A DNA stretch of 64,000 nucleotides from Betaproteobacteria bacterium HGW-Betaproteobacteria-16 (GTDB taxonomy: Bacteria; Pseudomonadota; Gammaproteobacteria; Burkholderiales; Burkholderiaceae_C), in NCBI GenBank assembly GCA_002840835.1, contig PHCQ01000005.1:1-64000 (forward strand), written 5' to 3'. Below the pieces are notes generated by a model. It was not told the origin of the DNA, did no database searches, and worked only from the letters and a program-made list of their open reading frames with translations. The position numbers and the translations under genes are program-made. Positions 50,883-59,421 of this stretch are shown here, one piece after another. Within the stretch, counting starts at the first letter, position 1. Each line of letters starts with the position of its first letter.

Positions 50883-51395
50883 ATGGGTCCGTCCTCATCC
50901 CAACCCATCCACGGCCTGCATCACAACGTGTGGCGGTGCAGCGACGCCGAACGCACCCGGCAGTTCTACGAAGACCTCCTTGGCCTGCCGCTCACCGAGG
51001 CTTTCGCCATCGAGGAAAGCAAGACTGGCCGGGCTGTGCAGGCCTTGCACTTCTTTTTCCGTCTGGGCGACGGATCCAGCCTGGCTTTCTTCGACGTACC
51101 CAGCATGCCCTTCGACTTCAAGACACAACATGACTTTGACCTGCACATCGCACTCAGAGTCGATGCGGATGCACTGCAACCCATGCTTGAGCGTGCCCGC
51201 GAAGCGGGTGTCGAGGTGCGTGGCGTGGTGGACCACGGCACCATCCACTCCATCTACCTGCGCGATCCCGACGGCTATGTCGTGGAGCTCACCGCGCCGC
51301 AGAGCGCAGCCCTCTCGTCTGCAGCGCCGGCGTCGGTGCGTCACATAGTGGACACCTGGCAAGCACGCAAGGCAGCATTGCCTGCGTTAGAGTGA
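50883..51395 (+). CDS. VOC family (glyoxalase/dioxygenase superfamily) protein
   Basis: A 170-residue vicinal-oxygen-chelate protein with two beta-alpha-beta-beta-beta units. Metal ligand candidates are GLHHNVWRCSDAERTRQFYE (His), HIALRVDADALQPML (His) and VELTAPQ (Glu). It could be a dioxygenase, glutathione-dependent lyase or resistance protein. It starts three bases after the GST stop and ends three bases before the EthD-type gene, so the three are one operon. Confidence 0.87.
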   Translation: MGPSSSQPIHGLHHNVWRCSDAERTRQFYEDLLGLPLTEAFAIEESKTGRAVQALHFFFRLGDGSSLAFFDVPSMPFDFKTQHDFDLHIALRVDADALQPMLERAREAGVEVRGVVDHGTIHSIYLRDPDGYVVELTAPQSAALSSAAPASVRHIVDTWQARKAALPALE

Positions 51396-51398
51396 ACC

Positions 51399-51725
51399 AT
51401 GCTGACCAAAATCACCGCACAGTACCGATGGTTCGAAGGCGCATCGTTTGATCATGCCTACTACGCCAGCGAACACATGAAGATCACCCGCGAAGCCGTG
51501 AAGGCCTTCGGCCTGGTCCGTCTGGAGTCCGAAAGGGTGCTCTGGCCAACGACCGAAGCCGCGGGCGCCATCGTGGCCGCCACCAGCGCCTATTTCCCGG
51601 ACATGGCCAGTGCCCAGGCTGCACTGGAGGCCGCAGGCCCTGCGCTGCAGGCCGACCTGGTGAACTACACCAACATCCGACCCGAGATGCGCATGGCGCA
51701 AGTCAGCCCACATCTGCCTGCCTAA
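51399..51725 (+). CDS. EthD-family protein
   Basis: A 108-residue dimeric ferredoxin-like protein of the EthD family: MLTKITAQYRWFEGASFDHA, YYASEHMKITREAVKAFGLV and, at the end, QADLVNYTNIRPEMRMAQVS. EthD proteins accompany ether- or ring-degrading enzymes. Third gene of the GST/VOC/EthD operon; its stop overlaps by four bases the end of the convergent ECF sigma gene. Confidence 0.83.
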   Translation: MLTKITAQYRWFEGASFDHAYYASEHMKITREAVKAFGLVRLESERVLWPTTEAAGAIVAATSAYFPDMASAQAALEAAGPALQADLVNYTNIRPEMRMAQVSPHLPA

Positions 51726-52297
51726 TTCGACCCGGTCGGCTGGCACTTGGCAACTTCTGCGGTGTCGTAGTCCAGCACCTGACCGTGCTGTGAGAGCGCC
51801 ACCCGGCAGCACTGCACAAGCTCCTGGCGCAGCAGACGGCGACCGCGGCTCGCCCGGGTCTTCACTGCGGTCAGTGACAGTCCTTGCAGGTCGGCCACCT
51901 GAAGCAGCGTCATGCCGTCCAGCTCCGCAGCAATGACCGTTTCGCGGTAGGTTCCGGGCAGGCGCTCGGCCATGGGTCGCAGGCAGTTGGCCAACTCAAT
52001 GACCGCAGCATCTTCGTCGTTGGCCGTGGGTGTGGCCAGTTCCTCGGGCAACTCGTTCATCGGCCGGTGCCGGCGGTGGTGGTCCATGGCGGCGTTGCGC
52101 GCCACTGCATACAACCAGCCGGTCAGGTTCTGCGGGGCCTGGGCCTCGTCGCGCGTGGCCGCCAGGGCCTTGATGACAACATCGTGCAGCAGATCTTCAG
52201 CAACCTGCGCGTCGCCCGTGTGTTTGCGCAGGTAGGCCAGCAGCGCGTGCCGCAACTCGGCGTAGGCCTCAGCCACCCTGGATTCGGATTCGCTCAT
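51722..52297 (-). CDS. ECF-type RNA polymerase sigma factor (SigZ-like)
   Basis: A 191-residue sigma-70-family factor. Region 2 (ELRHALLAYLRKHTGDAQVA, LLHDVVIKALA, LTGWLYAVARNAAMDHHRRH) and region 4 (LPGTYRETVIAAELDGMTLL, LQGLSLTAVKTRASRGRRLL) are both complete. The C-terminal tail with QCCRVALSQHGQVLDYD has a cysteine pair seen in SigZ-type factors. CGGAGAA precedes ATG 52297. No anti-sigma gene is adjacent. The tail-to-tail overlap with the EthD operon means they are not cotranscribed. Confidence 0.87.
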   Translation of the reverse strand: MSESESRVAEAYAELRHALLAYLRKHTGDAQVAEDLLHDVVIKALAATRDEAQAPQNLTGWLYAVARNAAMDHHRRHRPMNELPEELATPTANDEDAAVIELANCLRPMAERLPGTYRETVIAAELDGMTLLQVADLQGLSLTAVKTRASRGRRLLRQELVQCCRVALSQHGQVLDYDTAEVAKCQPTGSN

Positions 52298-52854
52298 CGA
52301 CGGTTCTCCGGTCAGACGATGCCCGCGATTGTGGCGCGACCGCCGTTCAAATGCGAGGGGCGATTCAGAGGGAGTGGCACACGGGAAGAAACTGGCTTCG
52401 GCATGGGACATTGATCGCTCCAGACCGGTGGCGATGGCGACCGGATCATGGATAGACGCTGGAATGCTTCAAGGGTGGCAAAAGAATTCGTGCGACTTTT
52501 TGTGTCTCACAACGTCTGTGTTCGCATGACCCGTTCGTTTCAACCTCGCCAGGAGAACAGCTTGTCCCGATCCTCTTCCCAGTCACCAAGCCGCTTTGTC
52601 TGCTGCTCGACCCTCAGTCCGCTGCGTGGGACCACCTGGACAGCCCGTCTGATCCACAGGTTTCACGAATACCTGGACAGGTTGGTGGCCTGGCGATGCC
52701 AGCGACACGAGGCCTGGTTTCGCCGTGATCGCCGCTGGCTGCCCTTCTGACCTCTGCTGCAAAGGGCGGGCGATCTTCATCGCCATCGCAGTACCTAATT
52801 GGTGGGTCCGCTGAGGGTCTGCCTTTCGGATCGACGCGCTGCGCAGCGCACACC
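52298..52854. other. Gap upstream of the sigma factor, mostly empty
   Basis: 557 bases. Apart from the weak candidate frame at 52562-52750 I see no gene, FNR-type box or terminator. Confidence 0.4.
52562..52750 (+). CDS. Hypothetical basic protein, 62 residues
   Basis: TTG start with a good AGGAGAA six bases upstream. The protein is Arg/Trp-rich in its second half (RLIHRFHEYLDRLVAWRCQR, HEAWFRRDRRWLPF) and could form an amphipathic basic helix. No family recognised; an ATG at 52526 lacks a ribosome site. Support rests only on the ribosome site and composition. Confidence 0.3.
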   Translation: MSRSSSQSPSRFVCCSTLSPLRGTTWTARLIHRFHEYLDRLVAWRCQRHEAWFRRDRRWLPF

Positions 52855-53481
52855 TCAGACTGCATCTGTCGGGGAGGTTTCCCTGATGAAGAGTGCCGGC
52901 AGAAAGCGCTCGAACTGCCCGACCTCTTCAATGTTGTGGCGTATCCAGGCATGGGCGCGCCCGGCGTCGAACACGAACCGCCTGATCAACAGATTCAAAG
53001 GCCAGGCCCAGGGCGAGGCGATGCCAACGGTCAGGCTGTTGGTGTAATGCGTGCCGCCCGGGACTGCCTTGAAGCGGTAGTCCATCGCTGCGGCGGTCAA
53101 GCCATGCCACTGAGGGCGGTGCTCGAACCCCTGCTCGTCGAGGCGCACGATGTCACTGAGCGCGTCGACCCGATGGCGCGGATTGCCACCAAACATCTCG
53201 ACGATGTGCAACTGCGCACCGACGCCGACACTGCCGTCGGCGAGCCTTCGTGTGTAGGACACTTCGATGTGGTCCCTGGGGTGCCACACCCGGTAGCGCG
53301 ACAGGCGCTGGCCCTCGAAGTCCATGTCGCCTTCGAGATGGCGAAACCACCAGTCAAGCATGGGCGGCGTGACACCTCTGAGGAGGTCGTGCTCGATCCA
53401 GCAGCGCAGCCGGCCGTCGGCCAGCACCTCGACCCCACTGCGCGCGCTTTCCACCGGTTTGGGATCCCATGAAATGGACAT
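52855..53481 (-). CDS. DAPG hydrolase (PhiG)-like protein
   Basis: A 208-residue protein of the DAPG-hydrolase/PhiG domain group. It has GVTPPMLDWWFRHLEG, a zinc-site-bearing WHPRDHIEVSYTRR, VGVGAQLHIVEMFGGNPRHR and a C-terminal helix HAWIRHNIEEVGQFERFLPA. Family enzymes cleave a carbon-carbon bond of acylphloroglucinols; the broader group has unknown substrates, so only the fold is claimed. It follows the cytochrome c gene by eight bases on the minus strand. Confidence 0.75.
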   Translation of the reverse strand: MSISWDPKPVESARSGVEVLADGRLRCWIEHDLLRGVTPPMLDWWFRHLEGDMDFEGQRLSRYRVWHPRDHIEVSYTRRLADGSVGVGAQLHIVEMFGGNPRHRVDALSDIVRLDEQGFEHRPQWHGLTAAAMDYRFKAVPGGTHYTNSLTVGIASPWAWPLNLLIRRFVFDAGRAHAWIRHNIEEVGQFERFLPALFIRETSPTDAV

Positions 53482-53489
53482 GTCTGGCC

Positions 53490-53993
53490 TCACGGAAACT
53501 GCACGAAAGGACCTGCGGGCGTCTTGCCTGGCGGCAAGTAGGCCGGCGCCGGTTCGCCCGCCGGTCCGGCGGCCTTGACGTAGCGGTAGATGGCGCGAAG
53601 GTCGGTATCCGACATGGCACGCAGATTGAACCACGGCATGGGCGGCCTCGGCTCCATGACCCGGGCATGGGCGAGCCACTGCGCTTCGGTCAGGCCGGCA
53701 AAGTAGAGGCGAAGATTGGTGGCGTACGTGGTGCCCCACGGGCCTTTCCAACCCAGGTTGTCACCTGTGAGCCATTGTGCCTCTGCCAGATTGCCAGCCG
53801 CTGCGTTGTAGCCTGAAGTATGGCAATCGTTGCATCCGGTGGTCTTCACCAGGTAGCGCCCCAGCGCCACGGCATCGCCGGGCCTTTCCGGGGTCGTGCG
53901 CACACTGGGTGATTGCGCCAGAGCCACCCAAGCCGAGATGCCTTCGGCAAGGCTGACAGCAAGGGCGATGCCAAGTCGTTTCGATGGATTCAT
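53490..53993 (-). CDS. Periplasmic c-type cytochrome
   Basis: A 167-residue monohaem cytochrome. Signal peptide MNPSKRLGIALAVSLAEGIS then AWVALA; haem site YLVKTTGCNDCHTSGYN (CxxCH); candidate axial Met in ARVMEPRPPMPWFNLRAMSD. The C-terminus LRAIYRYVKAAGPAGEPAPA is typical of a cytochrome c that donates electrons to dehydrogenase-type partners. AGGAG precedes the ATG. It forms a pair with the downstream PhiG-like gene. Confidence 0.88.
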   Translation of the reverse strand: MNPSKRLGIALAVSLAEGISAWVALAQSPSVRTTPERPGDAVALGRYLVKTTGCNDCHTSGYNAAAGNLAEAQWLTGDNLGWKGPWGTTYATNLRLYFAGLTEAQWLAHARVMEPRPPMPWFNLRAMSDTDLRAIYRYVKAAGPAGEPAPAYLPPGKTPAGPFVQFP

Positions 53994-54289
53994 TCTGTGC
54001 TCCTGTTTTGGTATGGGTGGGGCAGGCCAGGCCCCGCTGGGGCCGGGCAACCGGGGCAAACCGGCGAGAGAAGGACGACCCAGCCCGCCAAAGGTGGCAG
54101 GCGCTGTCCTGTGACCGTTTTGAGGCGGGTTGCCACCTCTGACTGCTTCATGCGTCTATGCCTGCGAAAGAACCACATCCGACATCAGCACCCATTTCGC
54201 AGGAACCGCCCATGACGCGCGCCTCCAGACTCTTGAAGCATCACCACGCCGCCGCGATGGTGGTTGACGCATTGGCAGCTTCCCGATAT

Positions 54290-54319
54290 ATTTCTTCGTC
54301 GTTCTACGAATTACGAAAT
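54290..54319 (+). promoter_or_regulatory. Putative ArsR-family operator upstream of the regulator gene
   Basis: An imperfect inverted repeat: ATTTC and TTCGT on the left, ACGAA and GAAAT on the right, ending six bases before the ATG at 54326. The same TTCGT(C)/(G)ACGAA arms recur before the next gene, which supports autoregulation and co-regulation by the encoded ArsR-type protein. Confidence 0.55.
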
Positions 54320-54325
54320 AGTTCC

Positions 54326-54634
54326 ATGTCGAAATCGCGCCGTTCACCTTCGCCCGTCGACGAAGGTCTTGAAGCAGAAGAGCTCGCCACGCTCTTCAAG
54401 GCATTGGCGCACCCGGCACGCATCCGGTTGTTGCAGCACCTCGCAAGCCACGGCACCTGCTACTTCGGCAAGCTCTCCGACGTGGTGGATCTGGCACCGT
54501 CCACCACTTCGCAACATGTCAAGGTGCTCAAGGATGCGGGCCTGGTGCTGGGTTCGGCCGAAGAGCAGCGCACTTGTTATTGCATCAATCCTGATCGTGT
54601 GGCCATGCTCAAAAGACTGGTCGAGGCGCTCTGA
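54326..54634 (+). CDS. ArsR-family transcriptional repressor
   Basis: A 102-residue winged-helix regulator: LATLFKALAHPARIRLLQHL, then LSDVVDLAPSTTSQHVKVLK and DAGLVLGSAEEQRTCYCINP. Cysteines in GTCYFGKL and RTCYC could form a metalloid- or thiol-sensing site, although the classical CVC motif of arsenic ArsR is absent. It probably represses itself and the flavoprotein/MFS genes through the TTCGTC/GACGAA sites. The ATG at 54326 is chosen because family homology starts just after it; a longer upstream frame crosses the operator. Confidence 0.88.
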   Translation: MSKSRRSPSPVDEGLEAEELATLFKALAHPARIRLLQHLASHGTCYFGKLSDVVDLAPSTTSQHVKVLKDAGLVLGSAEEQRTCYCINPDRVAMLKRLVEAL

Positions 54635-54676
54635 AGCGAACGTCCATTTCTCTGGTCCATTTTTTTGGATTATTTG

Positions 54677-54692
54677 TTCGTCAATCGACGAA
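54677..54692 (+). promoter_or_regulatory. Putative ArsR-family operator upstream of the flavoprotein gene
   Basis: TTCGTCAATCGACGAA is a perfect 6 bp inverted repeat with a 4-base spacer, flanked by ATTTG and ATAC. It lies 17 bases before the flavoprotein ATG and matches the arms of the site at 54290-54319. Confidence 0.6.
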
Positions 54693-54709
54693 ATACGAAG
54701 GAGTCACTC

Positions 54710-56179
54710 ATGAAAGTTCAATATTCCTCTTCCTCCCCCGTGGCGGTCATCGGCGCAGGCCCTGTGGGCCTGGCTGCGGCAGCTCACCTGGTGCGGCGCG
54801 GATTGCCTGTCGTGGTGTTGGAGGCGGGCACCAGCGTTGCAGCGCATCTGGGCAGCTACCGGCAGGTGCGGCTCTTCTCACCCTGGCGCTACAACATCGA
54901 CCGTGCGGCACGCGAGCTGCTTGACGCGGCTGGCTGGGTTGCGCCAGAGCCAGACAAGCTGCCGACCGCGGGCGAACTCGTGAACGACTACCTCGCCCCC
55001 CTGGCACGCACGGCGGCTCTGGCACCGCACATCCAGTTCGGTACCCGTGTGATGGCCGTCTCGCGCGACGGCTTCGACAAAGCCAAGACCGCCGGACGGG
55101 AGCAGGCCGACTTCGTGCTTCAAGTCCAGACGGCCGAGGGTATGCGCGAGATGCGCGCCCGGGCGGTGATTGATGCCTCGGGCACCTGGTCGCAACCCAA
55201 TCCGCTGGGCGTGCACGGCCTGCCCGTGCCGGGTGAGGGAGACGCCCGCGCACGCATCGTGCATGGCATGCCCGATGTGCTCGGCACGGATCGCAGCCGC
55301 TATGCCGGCCGCAAGGTGCTCGTGGTGGGTGCGGGGCATTCGGCTGCCGGCAACCTGTTGGCCCTGGCCACCCTCGCAGAAGCGGAACCCGCAACGCGCC
55401 TGGCCTGGGCGGTGCGGGGCAACGATCTGCGCAGGCTCTTTGGTGGCGGCGAGAACGATGGCCTGCCTGCGCGCGGTGAACTGGGTGTACGCCTGCGCGC
55501 CCTCGTCGAACAAGGTCGGCTCGAAATGCACCTCGGTTTCGGCATTCGCGAGGTGGCCGCCGGACCCCAGGGCTTGCGTGTGCTCGCTATCGACGCCACC
55601 AAAGAACCGATCGAGGGCATTGACGAGATCATTGCATCCACCGGCGCCCGGCCCGACCTCAGCATCGCACGGGAGCTGCGGCTTCGCCTGGACCCGTGGC
55701 TGGAAAGCACCGATGCGCTCGCGCCATTGATCGACCCCAATGTGCACAGTTGCGGCACCGTGCGGCCACACGGCCACCGCGAACTCGCGCATCCCGAAGC
55801 AGGCTTCTACGCCATCGGCGCGAAAAGTTATGGTCGTGCGCCCAACTTCCTGCTCGCCACGGGCTACGAGCAGGCGCGTTCCGTGGTGGCTGCCTTGGCA
55901 GGCGACCTGAGCGCCGCCGATGACGTGCAGCTTGAGTTGCCGCAGACCGGCGTGTGTTCGGTGGACCTGGGGAGCCCACCTGCTGGTGAAGCCGGCACCG
56001 GCTGCTGCGGCGGGCCAGCCAAGGCCGACGCTACCGCTTGCTGCGTGCTCGACGAAACGAGCAAAGCACAAGGCAAGCCAGGCTGCGGGTGCGGATCGAA
56101 AACAGCGCCGGCACCAATTGAACCCGTCGCCCAGGTCGCCAGCACGTCAGCCTCGGCTACCGCAGCCTGCTGCGGCTGA
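54710..56179 (+). CDS. FAD/NAD(P)-binding oxidoreductase with cysteine-rich tail
   Basis: A 489-residue flavoprotein. The FAD site is VAVIGAGPVGLAAAAHLVRR, the NAD(P) site VLVVGAGHSAAGNLLALATL and the late motif RAPNFLLATGYEQARSVVAA. Residues from about 415 form an unusual tail with nine cysteines, six of them in three CC pairs plus one CGC (TGCCGG, TACCVLD, PGCGCGSK, AACCG). Together with an ArsR regulator and an MFS exporter this resembles arsenic- or thiol-stress modules with ArsO-like monooxygenases; the tail could bind a soft metal or metalloid. GAAGGAG precedes the ATG, and the MFS gene starts one base after the stop. Confidence 0.85.
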   Translation: MKVQYSSSSPVAVIGAGPVGLAAAAHLVRRGLPVVVLEAGTSVAAHLGSYRQVRLFSPWRYNIDRAARELLDAAGWVAPEPDKLPTAGELVNDYLAPLARTAALAPHIQFGTRVMAVSRDGFDKAKTAGREQADFVLQVQTAEGMREMRARAVIDASGTWSQPNPLGVHGLPVPGEGDARARIVHGMPDVLGTDRSRYAGRKVLVVGAGHSAAGNLLALATLAEAEPATRLAWAVRGNDLRRLFGGGENDGLPARGELGVRLRALVEQGRLEMHLGFGIREVAAGPQGLRVLAIDATKEPIEGIDEIIASTGARPDLSIARELRLRLDPWLESTDALAPLIDPNVHSCGTVRPHGHRELAHPEAGFYAIGAKSYGRAPNFLLATGYEQARSVVAALAGDLSAADDVQLELPQTGVCSVDLGSPPAGEAGTGCCGGPAKADATACCVLDETSKAQGKPGCGCGSKTAPAPIEPVAQVASTSASATAACCG

Positions 56180-56180
56180 A

Positions 56181-57374
56181 ATGGTCATACCACACAACGC
56201 GGGAACGATCGCGGCGCTGGGGACTGCCCAAACCCTGGCGTGGGCATCCACCTACTACCTGCCGGCCGTGCTGGCAGCCCCCATGGCGCGCGACCTGGGT
56301 GTGGGCACGCCAACCGTGTTTGCCGCATTCTCGGTGGCGCTGGGGGTGTCCGCGCTGATTGGCCCGTGGGCCGGGCGCGCCATCGATCGCCATGGCGGGC
56401 GACCCGTGCTGATGGGCACCAGTCTGCTTTTTGCGCTCGGGCTGGCTGCACTCGGCACATCGCAAGGCGTGTGGTCGCTGTTTGCGGCCTGGGCGCTGAT
56501 AGGTCTGGCCATGGGGAGCGGTCTGTACGAGGCCGCGTTCTCGGCACTGGTTCGCTTGTACGGTCGTGGCTCCCGCAGCGCCATCACCGGCATCACCTTG
56601 ATCGCGGGTTTTGCCAGCACGGTGGGCTGGCCGCTGTCGACCTTGCTGGAAGCCGAGATCGGTTGGCGGGGTGCCTGCTTTGCGTGGGCCGGTCTTCATC
56701 TGGTGCTCGGCCTGCCCTTGAACGCCGCGTTGCCGCACGTGGCAGTGGCGCCGACCGAGCCGGCAAGCCGGGTGAACATGGACGGCGAGCCACCGCCCGC
56801 TGATCGCAGACGCTTCACCACGGTTTTGCTGGCCTACGTCTTTGCTACCACCTGGTTCATCAGCACAGCCATGGCGGCGCATCTTCCAGGCCTCTTGCAG
56901 GCCAGCGGCGCCAGCCTGGCGGTGGCGGTGGGCGTGGGCGCGCTGATCGGTCCTGCACAGGTGGCGGGCCGTCTGTTGGAATTCGGCTTCCTGCGCCATG
57001 TCCACCCCCTGTTGTCGGCGCGACTGGCTGCGCTGGGGCATCCGGTGGGGGTGACGGCCTTGCTGATCGCAGGGCCGGTTGCAGCGCCCCTTTTCGCCGT
57101 TCTGCACGGTGCTGGCAACGGCATCCTGACCATTGCCAAAGGCACGTTGCCACTGGTGCTTTTCGGGCCCCAAGGCTACGGTATGCGCCAAGGCTGGCTG
57201 ATGTTGCCCGCGCGTGTGGCGCAGGCCATGGCGCCGTTCCTGTTCGGGGTGGCGCTGGTGCAATGGGGCTCGGGCGCTCTCTGGTTGTCTGCCGGTCTGG
57301 GGACATCGGCCCTTCTGGCCTTGATGCTCATGCCCCATGGGCGAACGACAGAGAACAAGCACCAACCGGCATGA
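56181..57374 (+). CDS. MFS transporter of the ArsR/flavoprotein module
   Basis: A 397-residue major facilitator with 12 predicted helices and the motif A-like loop GRAIDRHGGRPVLMGTSLLF. A central loop (VNMDGEPPPADRRRF) separates the two halves. ATG 56181 lies one base after the flavoprotein stop; an upstream open frame is that gene in another phase. It probably exports the product made by the flavoprotein; the substrate is not known. Confidence 0.87.
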   Translation: MVIPHNAGTIAALGTAQTLAWASTYYLPAVLAAPMARDLGVGTPTVFAAFSVALGVSALIGPWAGRAIDRHGGRPVLMGTSLLFALGLAALGTSQGVWSLFAAWALIGLAMGSGLYEAAFSALVRLYGRGSRSAITGITLIAGFASTVGWPLSTLLEAEIGWRGACFAWAGLHLVLGLPLNAALPHVAVAPTEPASRVNMDGEPPPADRRRFTTVLLAYVFATTWFISTAMAAHLPGLLQASGASLAVAVGVGALIGPAQVAGRLLEFGFLRHVHPLLSARLAALGHPVGVTALLIAGPVAAPLFAVLHGAGNGILTIAKGTLPLVLFGPQGYGMRQGWLMLPARVAQAMAPFLFGVALVQWGSGALWLSAGLGTSALLALMLMPHGRTTENKHQPA

Positions 57375-57623
57375 GCCGCACGGGCCAGTCGGCGGACACG
57401 GTTATTGGGAGGGTGAGCGGAGCGGTAACTTACCGGGAACCCCCATCGTGCATGCGGTCCTTTCCGCCTGCATTCGCGCGCTGGCGGCTTCCCTTGTTTC
57501 CACGGCCTCTCATCGCGGGAATTTTTTTTTCAGGCCCCTGCATCCAGGCGCCAGTTCATGCCGTTCTGTAGGTGGGACGCAATGTTGCGACCTTCAAACC
57601 CAACACCACAGGATGATGAAATC

Positions 57624-58043
57624 ATGAAACACAGCTCACACTTGGCCGCCTTCGCTCTGTCCATCTTTGTCGCCAGCGCCGTCCAGGCGCAGCCCGTCAT
57701 GCGAGAGGGCGTGCTGGCAGATGCGGCAGGCCGCACGGTCTACACCTTTGACAAGGACGAAGCAGGCAAGAGCAACTGCAGTGGTGCCTGCCTGACCGCC
57801 TGGCCGGCCTTCACCGCCAAACCCGAGGCGGTGGCCAAGGGTGATTTTGGTCTGATCAACGCCAACGGTGTGCGCCAGTGGACGGTGAACGGCAAGCCGC
57901 TCTACTACTTTGCCGGTGACGCCAAGCCCGGTGACCGCAACGGCAATGGCCAGGGCGGTGTGTGGCATGTGGTTCCTGCCAAACCTGTCGCCAGGCTTGA
58001 CGCCCAGCCCGACCCCAAGGCGGCCGTCAGCCTGACGTACTGA
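57624..58043 (+). CDS. Small secreted repeat protein (COG4315 type)
   Basis: A 139-residue exported protein: signal peptide SHLAAFALSIFVASAVQA, then AGRTVYTFDKDEAGKSNCSG with ACLTAWPAF and KPLYYFAGDAKPGDRNGNGQ. It is a paralogue of the protein at 37005, with the same YTFDxDxxG...C and LY(Y/T)FxxDxxxGD motifs. It precedes an ECF sigma/anti-sigma pair, an arrangement often seen for this family, where the sigma factor controls the secreted protein. AGGATGA precedes the ATG. Confidence 0.85.
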   Translation: MKHSSHLAAFALSIFVASAVQAQPVMREGVLADAAGRTVYTFDKDEAGKSNCSGACLTAWPAFTAKPEAVAKGDFGLINANGVRQWTVNGKPLYYFAGDAKPGDRNGNGQGGVWHVVPAKPVARLDAQPDPKAAVSLTY

Positions 58044-58126
58044 GCCTGACGCCCGATGGCTGGGGCAGGGGATGGGCGTGTCGGTGCGATATGCTCATCC
58101 ACCTTGCACCCCCGGAGCTCTTCCTG

Positions 58127-58696
58127 ATGGATGACCGTGATGAAGTGAGCCAGTTGCTGGCGCGCATTGCGCTGCGAGATGCGAAAGCGTTCGAGGCCCT
58201 TTTTGCGCTGGTCGCCAGTCGGCTGATGGCGGTGGCCCTGCGGGTGACGCAAGATTCCGCCATGGCCGAGGATGTGCTGCAAGAGGTGTTTGTCTCGATC
58301 TGGAACCGGTCCGAAGCGGCGGCACCTGGGCAGCACCGCACGCTGGCGTGGTTGTGCGTGGTCACGCGCCACCGGGCCATCGATCTCCTGCGCAAGCGCA
58401 AACCCGAGGCATCACTGTATTGGCGGGACGAGGAGGGAGAAGAGCACATGCACGATGTCCAGGCAGAAGGCGCATCTCCGATGGAGCAACTGCTGGGACA
58501 TGAAGACGATGCGCAGCTGACGCGTTGCATGGGCACCCTGGAGCCCGAACCGAGGCGGGCCTTGCTGCTGGCCTTTTACGATGGCCTGACCCATCCCGAG
58601 ATCGCGCTGCGCATGCAGCGGCCTCTAGGTACTGTCAAGGCCTGGACGCGGCGCAGCTTGATGCGGCTCAAGGGCTGCATGGAGGCCCTGGCATGA
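58127..58696 (+). CDS. ECF sigma factor
   Basis: A 189-residue sigma factor. Region 2: LLARIALRDAKAFEALFALV and DVLQEVFVSIWNRSEAAAPG, with LAWLCVVTRHRAIDLLRKRK. Region 4: LEPEPRRALLLAFYDGLTHP and MQRPLGTVKAWTRRSLMRLK. It resembles the SigK/RskA-partnered group. ATG 58127 (GGAG nine bases upstream) is preferred over 58091. Its stop overlaps the anti-sigma start by four bases. Confidence 0.87.
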   Translation: MDDRDEVSQLLARIALRDAKAFEALFALVASRLMAVALRVTQDSAMAEDVLQEVFVSIWNRSEAAAPGQHRTLAWLCVVTRHRAIDLLRKRKPEASLYWRDEEGEEHMHDVQAEGASPMEQLLGHEDDAQLTRCMGTLEPEPRRALLLAFYDGLTHPEIALRMQRPLGTVKAWTRRSLMRLKGCMEALA

Positions 58697-59421
58697 ACTG
58701 GTACCAGCATCCATCGGCTGTGGAGCAACTGGCCGCGGCCTACGTGGCGGGCACGCTGGAGGGCAGGGCGCGCCGCCGTTTCGAAGCCGTCATGCAGCGC
58801 CAGCCGGCCCTGGTGGCAGCGGTGAACGACTGGACACAACGCCTGGCACCGCTGCACAGCGCCTTGCCAGCCCAGGCGCCCAGCGCTGAACTGTGGGGCC
58901 GCATATCGAAAGCCACCGCGATCGCCCCCGCGACGACCCCCATCCCCAGGATGCCCTGGTGGCGCAGCCTGCTGGCCCCGGCGCCCGCAGGGGCCCTGGC
59001 CCTGGGCCTGTTGCTGGGCACCCTGTTGCCGGCGGTATGGCAGGCCCACGGTGACTACCAGCGCGGCATGGAATTGCCCGACAGCTACGTGGGCGTGCTG
59101 GGCACGGCCCAGGGGCAACCGGGCCTGATCATCTCCAGCTTGCGTCAAGGCAAGGTGGTTGACATCAAGCAGGTGACGCCGGTCAACGTGCCAGAAGGAA
59201 AGACGCTGTACCTGTGGCGCATCGACAAGGCGGGCGATGTTGCCGCGGTGGGGCCACTGCCCAATGGTCAGTTCACGCACCTGACATTGACCGAAACTGC
59301 CGAGCAGGTGTTTTTCCCGGCGGTGGAGCTGGCCGTGTCCCTGGAGCCTGTGGGGACTCAACCCGCGACCCCCTCTCAGCCCTTTGTGTACCGCGGGCTG
59401 TGCGGCAAGCTCTGGCGATGA
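58693..59421 (+). CDS. Anti-sigma factor, RskA type
   Basis: A 242-residue membrane protein. Cytoplasmic sigma-binding half (EQLAAAYVAGTLEGRARRRF), one transmembrane helix (AGALALGLLLGTLLPAVW, about 95-115) and a periplasmic RskA-like domain (LPDSYVGVLGTAQGQPGLII, KTLYLWRIDKAGDVAAVGPL, VFFPAVELAVSLEP). It should hold the preceding ECF sigma factor inactive until a periplasmic signal triggers its proteolysis. No zinc-binding HxxxCxxC motif is seen. Confidence 0.88.
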   Translation: MNWYQHPSAVEQLAAAYVAGTLEGRARRRFEAVMQRQPALVAAVNDWTQRLAPLHSALPAQAPSAELWGRISKATAIAPATTPIPRMPWWRSLLAPAPAGALALGLLLGTLLPAVWQAHGDYQRGMELPDSYVGVLGTAQGQPGLIISSLRQGKVVDIKQVTPVNVPEGKTLYLWRIDKAGDVAAVGPLPNGQFTHLTLTETAEQVFFPAVELAVSLEPVGTQPATPSQPFVYRGLCGKLWR

